Shown one piece after another: positions 19,898 to 27,548 of a stretch of DNA of 64,000 bases; within the stretch, counting starts at the first letter, position 1; every line of letters begins with the position of its first letter. This stretch comes from Burkholderia sp. WAC0059 (lineage in GTDB: Bacteria; Pseudomonadota; Gammaproteobacteria; Burkholderiales; Burkholderiaceae). The translations under genes and the position numbers were made by a program. Under the pieces are notes generated by a model, which was not told the DNA's origin, did no database searches, and was given only the letters and a program-made list of their open reading frames with translations. The stretch lies in contig NZ_PNEO01000003.1 of the NCBI RefSeq assembly GCF_002870125.1, positions 186,001-250,000 of the forward strand, read 5' to 3'.

Positions 19898-21109
19898 ATG
19901 ATTTCGCTTCCGCTTTCGGGCATCCGCGTGCTGGACCTGTCGAACGTGCTGTCGGGGCCGTTCTGCACCTATCAACTGGCGCTGCTCGGCGCCGACGTTC
20001 TCAAGATCGAGAACCCCGACGGCGGCGATCTCGCGCGGCGGCTCGGCGCCGATCCGCAGGCGTCCGCCCGCAACATGGGCGCGTCGTTCGTCGCGGTCAA
20101 CGCGGGCAAGGAGTCGATGACGCTCAACCTCAAGCACGAGGCGGGCAAGGACATCCTGCGCAGGCTCGTGGCCGACGCCGACGTGCTCGTCGAGAACTTC
20201 CGCCCGGGCGTGATGGAGCGGCTCGGGCTCGGCGCGCCGTCGCTGCTCGAACGCAATCCGCGTCTCGTCTACTGCGCGATCTCGGGCTTCGGCAACGACG
20301 GCCCGCTCGCGCACCGGCCGGCCTACGACCAGATCATCCAGGGCATGTCGGGCGCGATGAGCGTGACGGGCGACGCCGACAGCGCGCCGCTGCGCGTCGG
20401 CTATCCCGTCTCGGACACGGTGGGCGGCATGAGCGCGGCGCTCGCGATCTGCGCGGCCGTGCTCGCCGCGCAGCGGACCGGCGAAGGCCGCATCGTCGAC
20501 GTGTCGATGCTCGAGGCGACGCTCGCGACGATGGGCTGGGTGGTGTCCAACTACCTGAACGCCGGCGTTCGGCCGACGCCGATGGGCAACGAGAACTTCA
20601 CCGCCGCGCCGTCGGGCACGTTCGCGTGCGGCGAGGGCAGGCTGAACATCGCGGCGAACGAGACGCGGCAGTTCGTAGCGCTGTGCGAGACCATCGGCCG
20701 CCCGGACCTGCCGCAGGACGAGCGCTTCGCCGACCGCAACACCCGCAAGCTGAACCGGGCCGAGCTGAAGCGCGAGATCGAGGCCGCGCTCGCCGCGGAC
20801 AGCGCGGCCAACTGGGAGGCGCGTCTCGCCGAAGTCGGCGTGCCGGCCGGGCTCGTGCTGAGCGTGCCGGACGCGATCGACCAGCCGCAGATCGCCGGCC
20901 GCCAGTTCGTGCACGCGTTCGCCGACGGCGAGACGGTGCAGCGCGTGACCCGCGCGGGCTTCCGCTTCGCCGACGCGAAGGGCGAGACGCAGGACGGCCG
21001 CCCGGCGACGCGCGCGCCGCATCTTTCCGAGCACACGCAGGCGCGCCTCGAGCGGCTCGGCTTCGATCCGGCGACGATCGCGAAGCTCAAGGACGAAGGG
21101 GCGATCTGA
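19898..21109 (+). CDS. Class III (CaiB/BaiF) CoA-transferase
   Basis: A formyl-CoA-transferase/CaiB-family enzyme of 403 residues that would move CoA to a carboxylic acid. Family motifs are LSGIRVLDLSNVLSGPFCT, GADVLKIENPDGGD, NAGKESMTLNLK, NFRPGVMERLG, and YCAISGFGNDGP. The catalytic Asp is probably D173 in YPVSDTVGGMSAA, followed by GRIVDVSMLEA. The donor and acceptor acids cannot be read from sequence. It is the first gene of a four-gene cassette (CoA-transferase, MFS carrier, citrate-synthase-like lyase, SMP-30), with an operator candidate just upstream. GC content is like the neighbours, so no sign of recent transfer. Confidence 0.9.
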   Translation: MISLPLSGIRVLDLSNVLSGPFCTYQLALLGADVLKIENPDGGDLARRLGADPQASARNMGASFVAVNAGKESMTLNLKHEAGKDILRRLVADADVLVENFRPGVMERLGLGAPSLLERNPRLVYCAISGFGNDGPLAHRPAYDQIIQGMSGAMSVTGDADSAPLRVGYPVSDTVGGMSAALAICAAVLAAQRTGEGRIVDVSMLEATLATMGWVVSNYLNAGVRPTPMGNENFTAAPSGTFACGEGRLNIAANETRQFVALCETIGRPDLPQDERFADRNTRKLNRAELKREIEAALAADSAANWEARLAEVGVPAGLVLSVPDAIDQPQIAGRQFVHAFADGETVQRVTRAGFRFADAKGETQDGRPATRAPHLSEHTQARLERLGFDPATIAKLKDEGAI

Positions 21110-21144
21110 CGCCCGCCGACAACGATCAACGACTGGAGGAGTTC

Positions 21145-22605
21145 ATGAGACAACCGTTTCCCGCGGCGCCGGTCGCGCCCGGGCACGCGAGTCCGTTGCA
21201 GGCCGTGCGCCGCGACGCCGATCCCGAGACGGTCGCGCGCAGCATCGTCGCGCGCCTCGACCGCCTGCCGGCCACGCGCTACGTCTGGACCATCGTCTTT
21301 CTGCTGTCGCTCGGCGGCTGCTTCGAGTTCTACGACCTGTTCATGACCGGTTACGTCGCGCCGGGCCTCATCGCGAGCGGCCTGTTCGCGAAGGCGTCGA
21401 CGTCGATCTTCGCGATGGACAGCATCGCGTCGTTCGTCGCGGCCACGTTCATCGGCCTCTTCATCGGCACGATGGGGCTCGGTTTTCTCGCCGACCGCTT
21501 CGGCCGGCGCCGGATCTTCGTCGTCGCGCTGCTGGCCTATACGGCCGCGAGCATCGCGATGGCGTTCCAGCAGAGCGCGCTCGGCGTAAACCTGTTTCGT
21601 CTCCTGGCCGGGCTCGGCCTCGGCGTCGAGATGGTGACGATCAACACCTACGTCGCCGAGCTGATGCCGAAGGACCTGCGCGGCCGCGCGTTCATCATCA
21701 CGCAGATCGTGCCGTATTGCGCCGTGCCCGTCGTCGCGCTGATGTCGTGGTGGCTCGTGCCGCAGCACCCGTTCGGCATCGACGGCTGGCGCTGCGTGGT
21801 GCTCGCGAGCGCGATCGGCGCGGCTTTCGTCTGGCTGATCCGCCTCGGCATTCCGGAAAGCCCGCGCTGGCTCGTCGCGCGGGGCCGGCTCGACGAGGCG
21901 CAGCGCGTCACGGAGCAGATCGAGCGCGTGGTCGAGCGCGAATACGGCGCCGCGCTGCCGCGGCCGGTGCCCAACGAGCACCGCGCGCCGACCACGGAGC
22001 GGCGCTTCGTCGACATCGTCCGCGCGCCGTACCTGAAGCGCACGATCATGATGTCGGTGTTCAACGCGGTTTCGGTGATCGGCTTCTACGGCTTCAGCAA
22101 CTGGATCCCGTCGCTGCTCGCGAGCAAGGGCTTCGGCCTCGTCCACAGCCTGCAGTACTCGTTCCTGATGTCGATCGCGCTGCCGCTCGGGCCGGCCGTG
22201 TTCTTCTACTTCGCCGACCGGGTCGAGCGCAAGTGGAGCCTCGTCGGATCGTCGGGCGCCGTCGCGGTGTTCGGCCTGCTGTTCGCGGGGCAGACCGGTT
22301 CCGCGGGGCTCATCGTGTTCGGGTTCTGCATGAACCTCTCGCTGACGGTCATGACCTACTCGTTCCAGACCTATCAGTCCGAGCTGTATCCGACCGAAAT
22401 CCGCGCGCGGGCGATCGGCTTCGTCTATTCGTGGAGCCGGCTGGCCGCGATCTTCTCGGGCTTTCTCGTCGCGTTCTTCCTGCGGGACTTCGGCGCGACC
22501 GGGGTCTTCTACATGATCAGCGGCTGCATGGTGTTCGTGATGCTGCTGATCGGCGTGATGGGGCCCGCGACGAAGGGGCGGGCGCTCGAAGACATCAACC
22601 GCTAA
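21145..22605 (+). CDS. MFS transporter of the carboxylate/sugar porter type
   Basis: A 486-residue inner-membrane carrier with about 12 predicted membrane segments. Family motifs are FLLSLGGCFEFYDLFMTGYV (TM1), the loop GFLADRFGRRRIF after TM2 (classic MFS motif A), LGLGVEMVTINTYVAELMP (TM4-5 region) and PESPRWLVARGRLDEAQR (metabolite:H+ symporter signature). The C-terminal YQSELYPTEIRARAIGF resembles the sugar and aromatic-acid porters. The ATG at 21145 has GGAGGAG seven bases upstream. It most likely imports the cassette's substrate; the substrate itself is unknown. Confidence 0.88.
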   Translation: MRQPFPAAPVAPGHASPLQAVRRDADPETVARSIVARLDRLPATRYVWTIVFLLSLGGCFEFYDLFMTGYVAPGLIASGLFAKASTSIFAMDSIASFVAATFIGLFIGTMGLGFLADRFGRRRIFVVALLAYTAASIAMAFQQSALGVNLFRLLAGLGLGVEMVTINTYVAELMPKDLRGRAFIITQIVPYCAVPVVALMSWWLVPQHPFGIDGWRCVVLASAIGAAFVWLIRLGIPESPRWLVARGRLDEAQRVTEQIERVVEREYGAALPRPVPNEHRAPTTERRFVDIVRAPYLKRTIMMSVFNAVSVIGFYGFSNWIPSLLASKGFGLVHSLQYSFLMSIALPLGPAVFFYFADRVERKWSLVGSSGAVAVFGLLFAGQTGSAGLIVFGFCMNLSLTVMTYSFQTYQSELYPTEIRARAIGFVYSWSRLAAIFSGFLVAFFLRDFGATGVFYMISGCMVFVMLLIGVMGPATKGRALEDINR

Positions 22606-22632
22606 GACCGTACAACCGAGGGACATTCACCC

Positions 22633-23469
22633 ATGACCAACCCACAGGATTTTCAGGCCCTCGCGGCCGACTACTGGAGCACGTCGATCATCGACATCCA
22701 TCCGGGTTCGATCCGCGTGCGCGGCTATCCGATCGAGGAGCTCATCGGCGCGATCAGCTTTCCGCAGATGATCTGGCTGATGCTGCGCGGCGAGCTGCCC
22801 GGCACCGGCGAGGCGCGCCTGCTCGAGGCCGCGCTCGTCGCGTCCATCGACCACGGTCCGCACGCGCCCTCGATCGCGATCTCGCGCATGGCGGTGAGCT
22901 GCGGGCTGCCGTTGAACGGCGCGATGGCCTCGGCGCTGAACACGCTCGACGACGTGCACGGCGGCGCGGGGCAGCAGTCGGTCGAGCTGTTCCATCAGAT
23001 CGAGCAGGCCATGGAGCGGGGCGCCGCGCTCGGAGCGGCCGTCGAGACCTGCGTCGACGCGTTCATTGCCGGGCACGGCAAGTATCTGCCGGGTTTCGGC
23101 CATCGCTTCCATCCCGTCGATCCGCGCGCGGGCCGCCTGCTGGCGATGGTCGACGAAGCGGTGGCCGCGGGCGTCGTGTCCGGCCGCTACGCGGCGATCG
23201 CGCGCGGCATCGAGGCGCTGCTGAAGGCGCGCAAGGATCGCCCGATCCCGATGAACATCGACGGCGCGACCGCCGTCATCTACGCGGAACTCGGTTTCGC
23301 GCCGGAACTGGCGCGCGGCATCTTCTGCCTGTCGCGCGCGGTCGGCATTCTCTCTCACGCCTGGGAGCAGCGCGGTCGCGCCGAACGCAACAAGGGACCG
23401 ATGCCGCGCCAGATGCCCTACCGATACACGGGCGCGGCCGAGCGCCACTACGACGGAGAAGAACGATGA
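22633..23469 (+). CDS. Short citrate-synthase-fold protein, citryl-CoA-lyase type
   Basis: A 278-residue protein homologous to the citrate synthase core but far shorter than the about 430 residues of a true synthase. The catalytic triad seems conserved: H109 (DDVHGGAGQQS), H157 (GFGHRFHPVDPRA) and D210 (MNIDGATAVIYAELG). The first 100 residues (SFPQMIWLMLRGELPG) also match the family. Such short members are usually annotated citryl-CoA lyase and are thought to cleave a 3-hydroxy-3-carboxyacyl-CoA to acetyl-CoA (or a homologue) and a keto acid, though a synthetic direction is possible. Linkage to a CoA-transferase favours cleavage of an activated acid (inference). It overlaps the next gene by four bases. 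Confidence 0.85.
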   Translation: MTNPQDFQALAADYWSTSIIDIHPGSIRVRGYPIEELIGAISFPQMIWLMLRGELPGTGEARLLEAALVASIDHGPHAPSIAISRMAVSCGLPLNGAMASALNTLDDVHGGAGQQSVELFHQIEQAMERGAALGAAVETCVDAFIAGHGKYLPGFGHRFHPVDPRAGRLLAMVDEAVAAGVVSGRYAAIARGIEALLKARKDRPIPMNIDGATAVIYAELGFAPELARGIFCLSRAVGILSHAWEQRGRAERNKGPMPRQMPYRYTGAAERHYDGEER

Positions 23470-24374
23470 GCTGGACGCCTGCCCCGAAAATCATCGGCAC
23501 GACCGTCTATGCGTCGATGCCCGACGCGCTGCGCAAGCATGGCGTGGTTTCCGAATGGTCGCGCGCCAACAAGGGCGGCGAGCCGATCGACTGCTTCATC
23601 GAGGGGCCGTGCTTCGATCCGCAGGGCAACCTGTACATCGTCGACATTCCGCACGGACGCATCTTCCGGATCACGCCCGCGCTGGAATGGAGCGTGGTGG
23701 CCGAGTACGACGGCGAACCGAATGGGCTCGCCTGGCATGCGCAGCACCACCTGATCATCGCGGATTACAAGAACGGCATTCTCAAGCTCGATCCGGCCGA
23801 AGGCCGGGTCCGGCCGCTGCTCGCGCGCCGCAACAGCGAGCGGTTTAAGGGCGTCAACGACCTGATCGTGGCGCGCAACGGCGACATCTATTTCACCGAC
23901 CAGGGCCAGACGGGCCTGCACGATCCGACCGGCCGCGTGTTCCGCTTCGGCGCAGACGGACGGCTCGACTGCCTGATCGACAACGGCCCGAGCCCCAACG
24001 GGCTCGTGCTCGACGGCAAGGAGAAAGTGCTGTTCGTGGCGATGACGCGCGACAACTCGGTCTGGCGTCTGCCGTTGCTGCCGGACGGCAGCACGAGCAA
24101 GGTCGGGCGTTTCGCGCAGTTCTACGGCACGAGCGGCCCCGACGGACTGACGATCGACGCGGACGGCAATCTGTTCGTCGCGCATGCCTCGCTGGGCGCG
24201 GTGTTCGTGCTGAACGCGCACGGGGAGGGCATCGCGAAGATCGAGTCGTGCGCGGGACGCACGATCACCAACGTGACGTTCGGCGGTCCGCAGAAGAGCA
24301 CGCTGTTCATCACGGATTCGAGCAGCGGGGCGGTGCTGAATGCCGAATGGGGCGTGCGCGGACTCGTTGCCTGA
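23466..24374 (+). CDS. SMP-30/gluconolactonase/LRE family protein
   Basis: A six-bladed beta-propeller hydrolase of 302 residues in the SMP-30/gluconolactonase family, enzymes that open sugar or organic-acid lactones using one divalent metal. Visible family segments are IEGPCFDPQGNLYIVDIPHG (metal-ligand Glu in the first), GEPNGLAWH, FKGVNDLIVARNGDIYFTDQG (metal-ligand Asn), NGPSPNGLVLDGKEKVLFVA and SGPDGLTIDADGNLFVA (metal-ligand Asp). No signal peptide, so it acts in the cytosol. The start overlaps the preceding stop (ATGA), the tightest coupling in the cassette, suggesting it opens a lactone form of the substrate. Confidence 0.88.
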   Translation: MSWTPAPKIIGTTVYASMPDALRKHGVVSEWSRANKGGEPIDCFIEGPCFDPQGNLYIVDIPHGRIFRITPALEWSVVAEYDGEPNGLAWHAQHHLIIADYKNGILKLDPAEGRVRPLLARRNSERFKGVNDLIVARNGDIYFTDQGQTGLHDPTGRVFRFGADGRLDCLIDNGPSPNGLVLDGKEKVLFVAMTRDNSVWRLPLLPDGSTSKVGRFAQFYGTSGPDGLTIDADGNLFVAHASLGAVFVLNAHGEGIAKIESCAGRTITNVTFGGPQKSTLFITDSSSGAVLNAEWGVRGLVA

Positions 24375-24525
24375 CCCAATGCGGCCGAGCCGGCGATAGC
24401 GACGATCTGCGCCGTCTCGCCGGTACGCCGCTCCGATCTTGCCCTTTCAGGTCGTCACCCGGCCCGTTCGATAGGGTCGCATTTTTTCGCGGCGCGACGC
24501 CGCTTCGCGGACCAGGGTACACTCT

Positions 24526-24565
24526 CCAGCCGCCGGCAGCGGGCGCGCCCGCTGCCGGCGGCTGG
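24526..24565. repeat. 40-bp perfect palindrome
   Basis: A 20-base arm beginning CCAGCCGCCGGCAG is followed immediately by its exact reverse complement ending GGCTGG; the centre lies between 24545 and 24546. It lies 152 bases after the SMP-30 gene and 69 bases before the SulP gene. No T-run follows, so it is not a classical intrinsic terminator, but the RNA would fold into a very stable hairpin. It may terminate the cassette, protect the 3' end or bind protein. Confidence 0.75.
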
Positions 24566-24633
24566 CTTCCGCCCGTTCTTCATCGCTTCCCTTACGTTTT
24601 TCAGGCCCGCCCCACGACCGCGGGTCGCATCCC

Positions 24634-26121
24634 ATGAGAACCCAGTGTCCGCGGGAGCAATGGCTCTCGAAACCGATCGGCAACATCCTGGCCGGCGTCA
24701 CGTCGTCGTTCGCCCTCGTGCCGGAATGCATCGCCTTTGCGCTCGTCGCCCACCTCAATCCGCTGATGGGGCTCTACGGCGCATTCATCATCTGCGCGCT
24801 GACGGCTGCCTTCGGCGGGCGCCCGGGCATGATTTCCGGCGCAGCCGGATCGATGGCCGTGGTCATCGTCGCGCTGGTCGTGCAGCACGGCGTTCAGTAC
24901 CTGCTCGCGACCGTCGTGCTGGGCGGTGCGATCATGATGCTGTTCGGTCTGCTGCGGCTCGGAAAGCTGATCCGCATGGTGCCGCATCCGGTGATGCTGG
25001 GCTTCGTCAACGGCCTTGCAATCATCATCGCGGCGGCCCAGTTGGAGCATTTCAAACAGGCTACGCCGGCCGGAGAGGTCTGGCTGCACGGCACGCCCTT
25101 GCTGATCATGGGCGGACTCGTCGTGCTCACGATGCTCATCGTCTATCTGCTGCCGCGCGTGACGAAGGCCCTGCCGCCGGCGCTCGTCGCGATCGTCTGC
25201 GTCGGCCTGCTCAGCGAATTCGCGCATGTGCCGACCCGCACGCTCGGCGACATGGCGCACATCGCCGGCGCGTTTCCCTCGTTCCGGATGCCGGGCGTTC
25301 CGCTCGACTTCGAGACGCTCCGGATCGTGCTGCCCTATGCCGGGCTCATGGCGACCGTCGGTTTGCTCGAAACGCTGCTGACGTTCAACCTGACCGACGA
25401 GATCACGGAAACGCGCGGCCGTCCGAATGCCGAGTGCCTGGCGCTCGGCGCGGCCAACGTCGTCTCGGGATTGTTCGGCGGCATGGGCGGATGCGCGATG
25501 ATCGGCCAGACCATGATCAATCTGGGCTCCGGCGGCCGCAGTCGCGTTTCCGGCCTGACGAGCGGCGTGATGATCCTGCTGTACATCCTGTTCCTGTCGC
25601 CGCTCATCGAGCGGATTCCGCTCGCCGCGCTCGTCGGGGTGATGTTCGTCGTCGCGCAGCAGACCTTTTCGTGGGCCTCGCTGCGCGTGCTGCACAAGGT
25701 GCCGCGCAACGATGCGCTCGTGATCATCGCCGTCACGATCATCACCGTGTTCACGGACCTCGCCGTTGCCGTGCTCTGCGGCATCGTCATCGCGGCGTTG
25801 AATTTCGCCTGGCAGCACGCGCGCGAGATTCGGGCCGACGTGAGCGACGAAACGGCGGATACGCGCACCTACACGCTTTACGGCACGCTGTTTTTCGCTT
25901 CGACGGCGCATTTCCAGGCCCTGTTCCGACCGGGCGACGACCCGCGCAGCGTGATGATCGACTGCCGGCACTGTCGCATTGCCGACCACTCGGCGATCGC
26001 CGCACTCGAGACGCTTCAGGAGCGCTATCGGAAGGCGGGCAAGTACGTTACGTTCTCGCATCTGTCGTCGCGGTGCCGGCACGTTGTCGAGCGGGCGGGC
26101 GTTTCGGTCGCGGGCCGGTGA
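24634..26121 (+). CDS. SulP family anion transporter with STAS domain
   Basis: A 495-residue inner-membrane SLC26/SulP transporter. The membrane domain (about 15-390) begins NILAGVTSSFALVPECIAFA, where a carboxylate or sulfate transporter signature normally lies, and continues with GLYGAFIICALTAAFGGRPG and SGAAGSMAVVIVALV. ANVVSGLFGGMGGCAMIGQT is the second family hallmark. A C-terminal STAS domain (about 405-495) contains VMIDCRHCRIADHSAIAAL. Substrate may be sulfate, bicarbonate, or a dicarboxylate; sequence alone does not decide. The 40-bp palindrome lies just upstream, so it is probably a separate transcription unit from the CoA cassette. Confidence 0.9.
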   Translation: MRTQCPREQWLSKPIGNILAGVTSSFALVPECIAFALVAHLNPLMGLYGAFIICALTAAFGGRPGMISGAAGSMAVVIVALVVQHGVQYLLATVVLGGAIMMLFGLLRLGKLIRMVPHPVMLGFVNGLAIIIAAAQLEHFKQATPAGEVWLHGTPLLIMGGLVVLTMLIVYLLPRVTKALPPALVAIVCVGLLSEFAHVPTRTLGDMAHIAGAFPSFRMPGVPLDFETLRIVLPYAGLMATVGLLETLLTFNLTDEITETRGRPNAECLALGAANVVSGLFGGMGGCAMIGQTMINLGSGGRSRVSGLTSGVMILLYILFLSPLIERIPLAALVGVMFVVAQQTFSWASLRVLHKVPRNDALVIIAVTIITVFTDLAVAVLCGIVIAALNFAWQHAREIRADVSDETADTRTYTLYGTLFFASTAHFQALFRPGDDPRSVMIDCRHCRIADHSAIAALETLQERYRKAGKYVTFSHLSSRCRHVVERAGVSVAGR

Positions 26122-26223
26122 TCGTCGGGCCGCGCTGTTGAAAGACGCCGCGCCCGGAAAAACGGCCGGGCGTTGTCGCGCGAAACGGCTCATCCTGGGG
26201 GAGGGACGGCAAATAGCGGTAAT

Positions 26224-26646
26224 TCACGCTGATAGGCGCCGGCGCCTTGCGATCATCCAGCCGAAGGCAGCAATGACTGCCGTTAGTCCCCCGCTTTCCA
26301 GCATTCCCTGGCGAGTCAGATAGCGGTTGAACGGCACGCCTTGCCTGGCTAGCACGTCCAGTATTTCAGGAGACGAAAGCATCGAGAATATGCAGAGCAG
26401 CAGGAAGGCATTCGCTGCTGAAGCACACAGCATTCCTATCCCGACTGGCTTGAACCGGCTCGCAAAATTACCGATGGCAATGGCAATGCCGAACATGATC
26501 GCTGCAACGAGCAGAAATATTCTGGTCATCCATACTTTGGTGCCTTGACCGGGCAGGCTCAGGAGAGCGATCACTTCTCCATAAAAGACAAAGAGGCTTG
26601 CCAGACCATGCAGCACCATGCTGACCACTTTTCGCAGAAGGTTCAT
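26224..26646 (-). CDS. Small integral membrane protein, unknown
   Basis: A 140-residue hydrophobic protein I do not recognise. Four membrane segments are likely: about 8-28 (SMVLHGLASLFVFYGEVIAL), 42-60 (IFLLVAAIMFGIAIAI), 70-90 (IGMLCASAANAFLLLCIF) and 116-132 (GGLTAVIAAFGWMIA), ending in a basic tail ARRRRLSA. Its start overlaps the stop of the upstream membrane-protein gene by four bases, so the two form a coupled operon. The base composition is clearly lower in GC than the flanks, and codon choice is less biased, suggesting acquisition by transfer. The start was set at the ATG at 26646. Confidence 0.65.
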   Translation of the reverse strand: MNLLRKVVSMVLHGLASLFVFYGEVIALLSLPGQGTKVWMTRIFLLVAAIMFGIAIAIGNFASRFKPVGIGMLCASAANAFLLLCIFSMLSSPEILDVLARQGVPFNRYLTRQGMLESGGLTAVIAAFGWMIARRRRLSA

Positions 26647-27026
26647 CCGGCGGCCCGACGAAAATAGGCATTGGCAGCAGGGCGGAACAGGATATAGCTG
26701 ATCAGTGCAAGGATGACCAGCCCGGGAATCAGCATAGCCTTGTCCGGCGTGACAACGAAGGAAATCACAAGTCCAGTCACGGCTACGCCGACGTACAGTT
26801 TGCGTGCCCACGGATATCCCTTCAGTATGCCGAAGCCGACGACGAGATTCAGCAACGAAGTGACGATCTCGATCGCGACCGTTGCCCATAACGGCAATAG
26901 CGATAGCCTGGATAGTTCTGGCGAAATGGGGTTGTGTAGCAAGGTATGCAGATTCAGGAAATTAATTGCACAACTGACAATAAGAAACCATCCGGTAATA
27001 CTGAGCGAAGTCGGTCTTTTCATCAT
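26643..27026 (-). CDS. Small integral membrane protein, unknown
   Basis: A 127-residue protein with four likely membrane segments: about 10-28 (ITGWFLIVSCAINFLNLH), 44-68 (LLPLWATVAIEIVTSLLNLVV), 77-93 (LYVGVAVTGLVISFVV) and 98-115 (MLIPGLVILALISYILF). I recognise no family. Two adjacent ATG codons (27024, 27021) begin it and no clear Shine-Dalgarno precedes them. It is the first gene of a two-gene low-GC operon read opposite to SulP and RimO. Function unknown; paired small multi-spanning proteins are sometimes accessory subunits of transporters or immunity factors, but nothing here shows that. Confidence 0.62.
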   Translation of the reverse strand: MMKRPTSLSITGWFLIVSCAINFLNLHTLLHNPISPELSRLSLLPLWATVAIEIVTSLLNLVVGFGILKGYPWARKLYVGVAVTGLVISFVVTPDKAMLIPGLVILALISYILFRPAANAYFRRAAG

Positions 27027-27467
27027 GTTGGTCGTTTTATGTTTTTCGGATCGGCAGGGAAAGGTCTATGGAGCCCTGATGGCGCGGGGGCATTTATATT
27101 TCCGTCGCATGCGAGCGGCATAGGGCAATCCACAGATAAGCAGGCTGGTTATTTGCAGGAGCAAGTCGGCCCGTTAAATGCTTTCTTTCGTTCCGTTGCC
27201 TTGTTGTCGCCCGGCCAATGAAAGAGATAATCCCTTACATTTACGCCAACCATAGAGTCCCAAATTTGTTCTGTATAGCTGCAGCCAATCTATCCGGTTA
27301 AAACCGCCCCCGGATTTTTCGACCGCCTGGCTTCGTGCTCCGGCGCGGGCTGCTCGCGGCCCGCGCCGGTCTGACCACGGACCCGCCCCGACGTCCCACC
27401 TTTCCCGGGTCGCCCGAACCCAAATCGCTGTAAACTCACGCTTTTACCGAATTTCTCCGGCTCATCC
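27027..27467. other. Low-GC intergenic region upstream of rimO
   Basis: About 440 bases. The first 260 are markedly A/T-rich compared with the window; the last 180 return to normal composition. It must contain the promoter of the minus-strand membrane pair and perhaps one for rimO. An ORF at 27290-27493 minus is composed of Arg/Gly/Pro shadow codons and I do not accept it. Confidence 0.4.
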
Positions 27468-27548
27468 ATGTCCAGGTCGTACAGCGTAGGCATAGTTTCC
27501 CCCGGTTGCCCGAGGGCCGCTCAAAGTAACCCCGAGGTCATCGCATGA
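27468..27548 (+). CDS. 26-residue leader ORF resembling the RimO N terminus
   Basis: A short frame whose product contains [11 protein letters not shown], closely matching RimO's own [11 protein letters not shown]. The DNA is also alike over about 35 bases (roughly three quarters identical). It ends in TGA at 27546-27548, overlapping the rimO ATG at 27545 (ATGA), so translation could be coupled. Either it is a partial duplication of the rimO 5' end, or an upstream ORF with a regulatory role. No strong ribosome-binding site precedes it, so expression is uncertain. Confidence 0.4.
   Translation: MSRSYSVGIVSPGCPRAAQSNPEVIA

Noticed and set aside
27290-27493. Minus-strand frame upstream of rimO
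   Set aside because: Composition of a shadow frame and no start signal.
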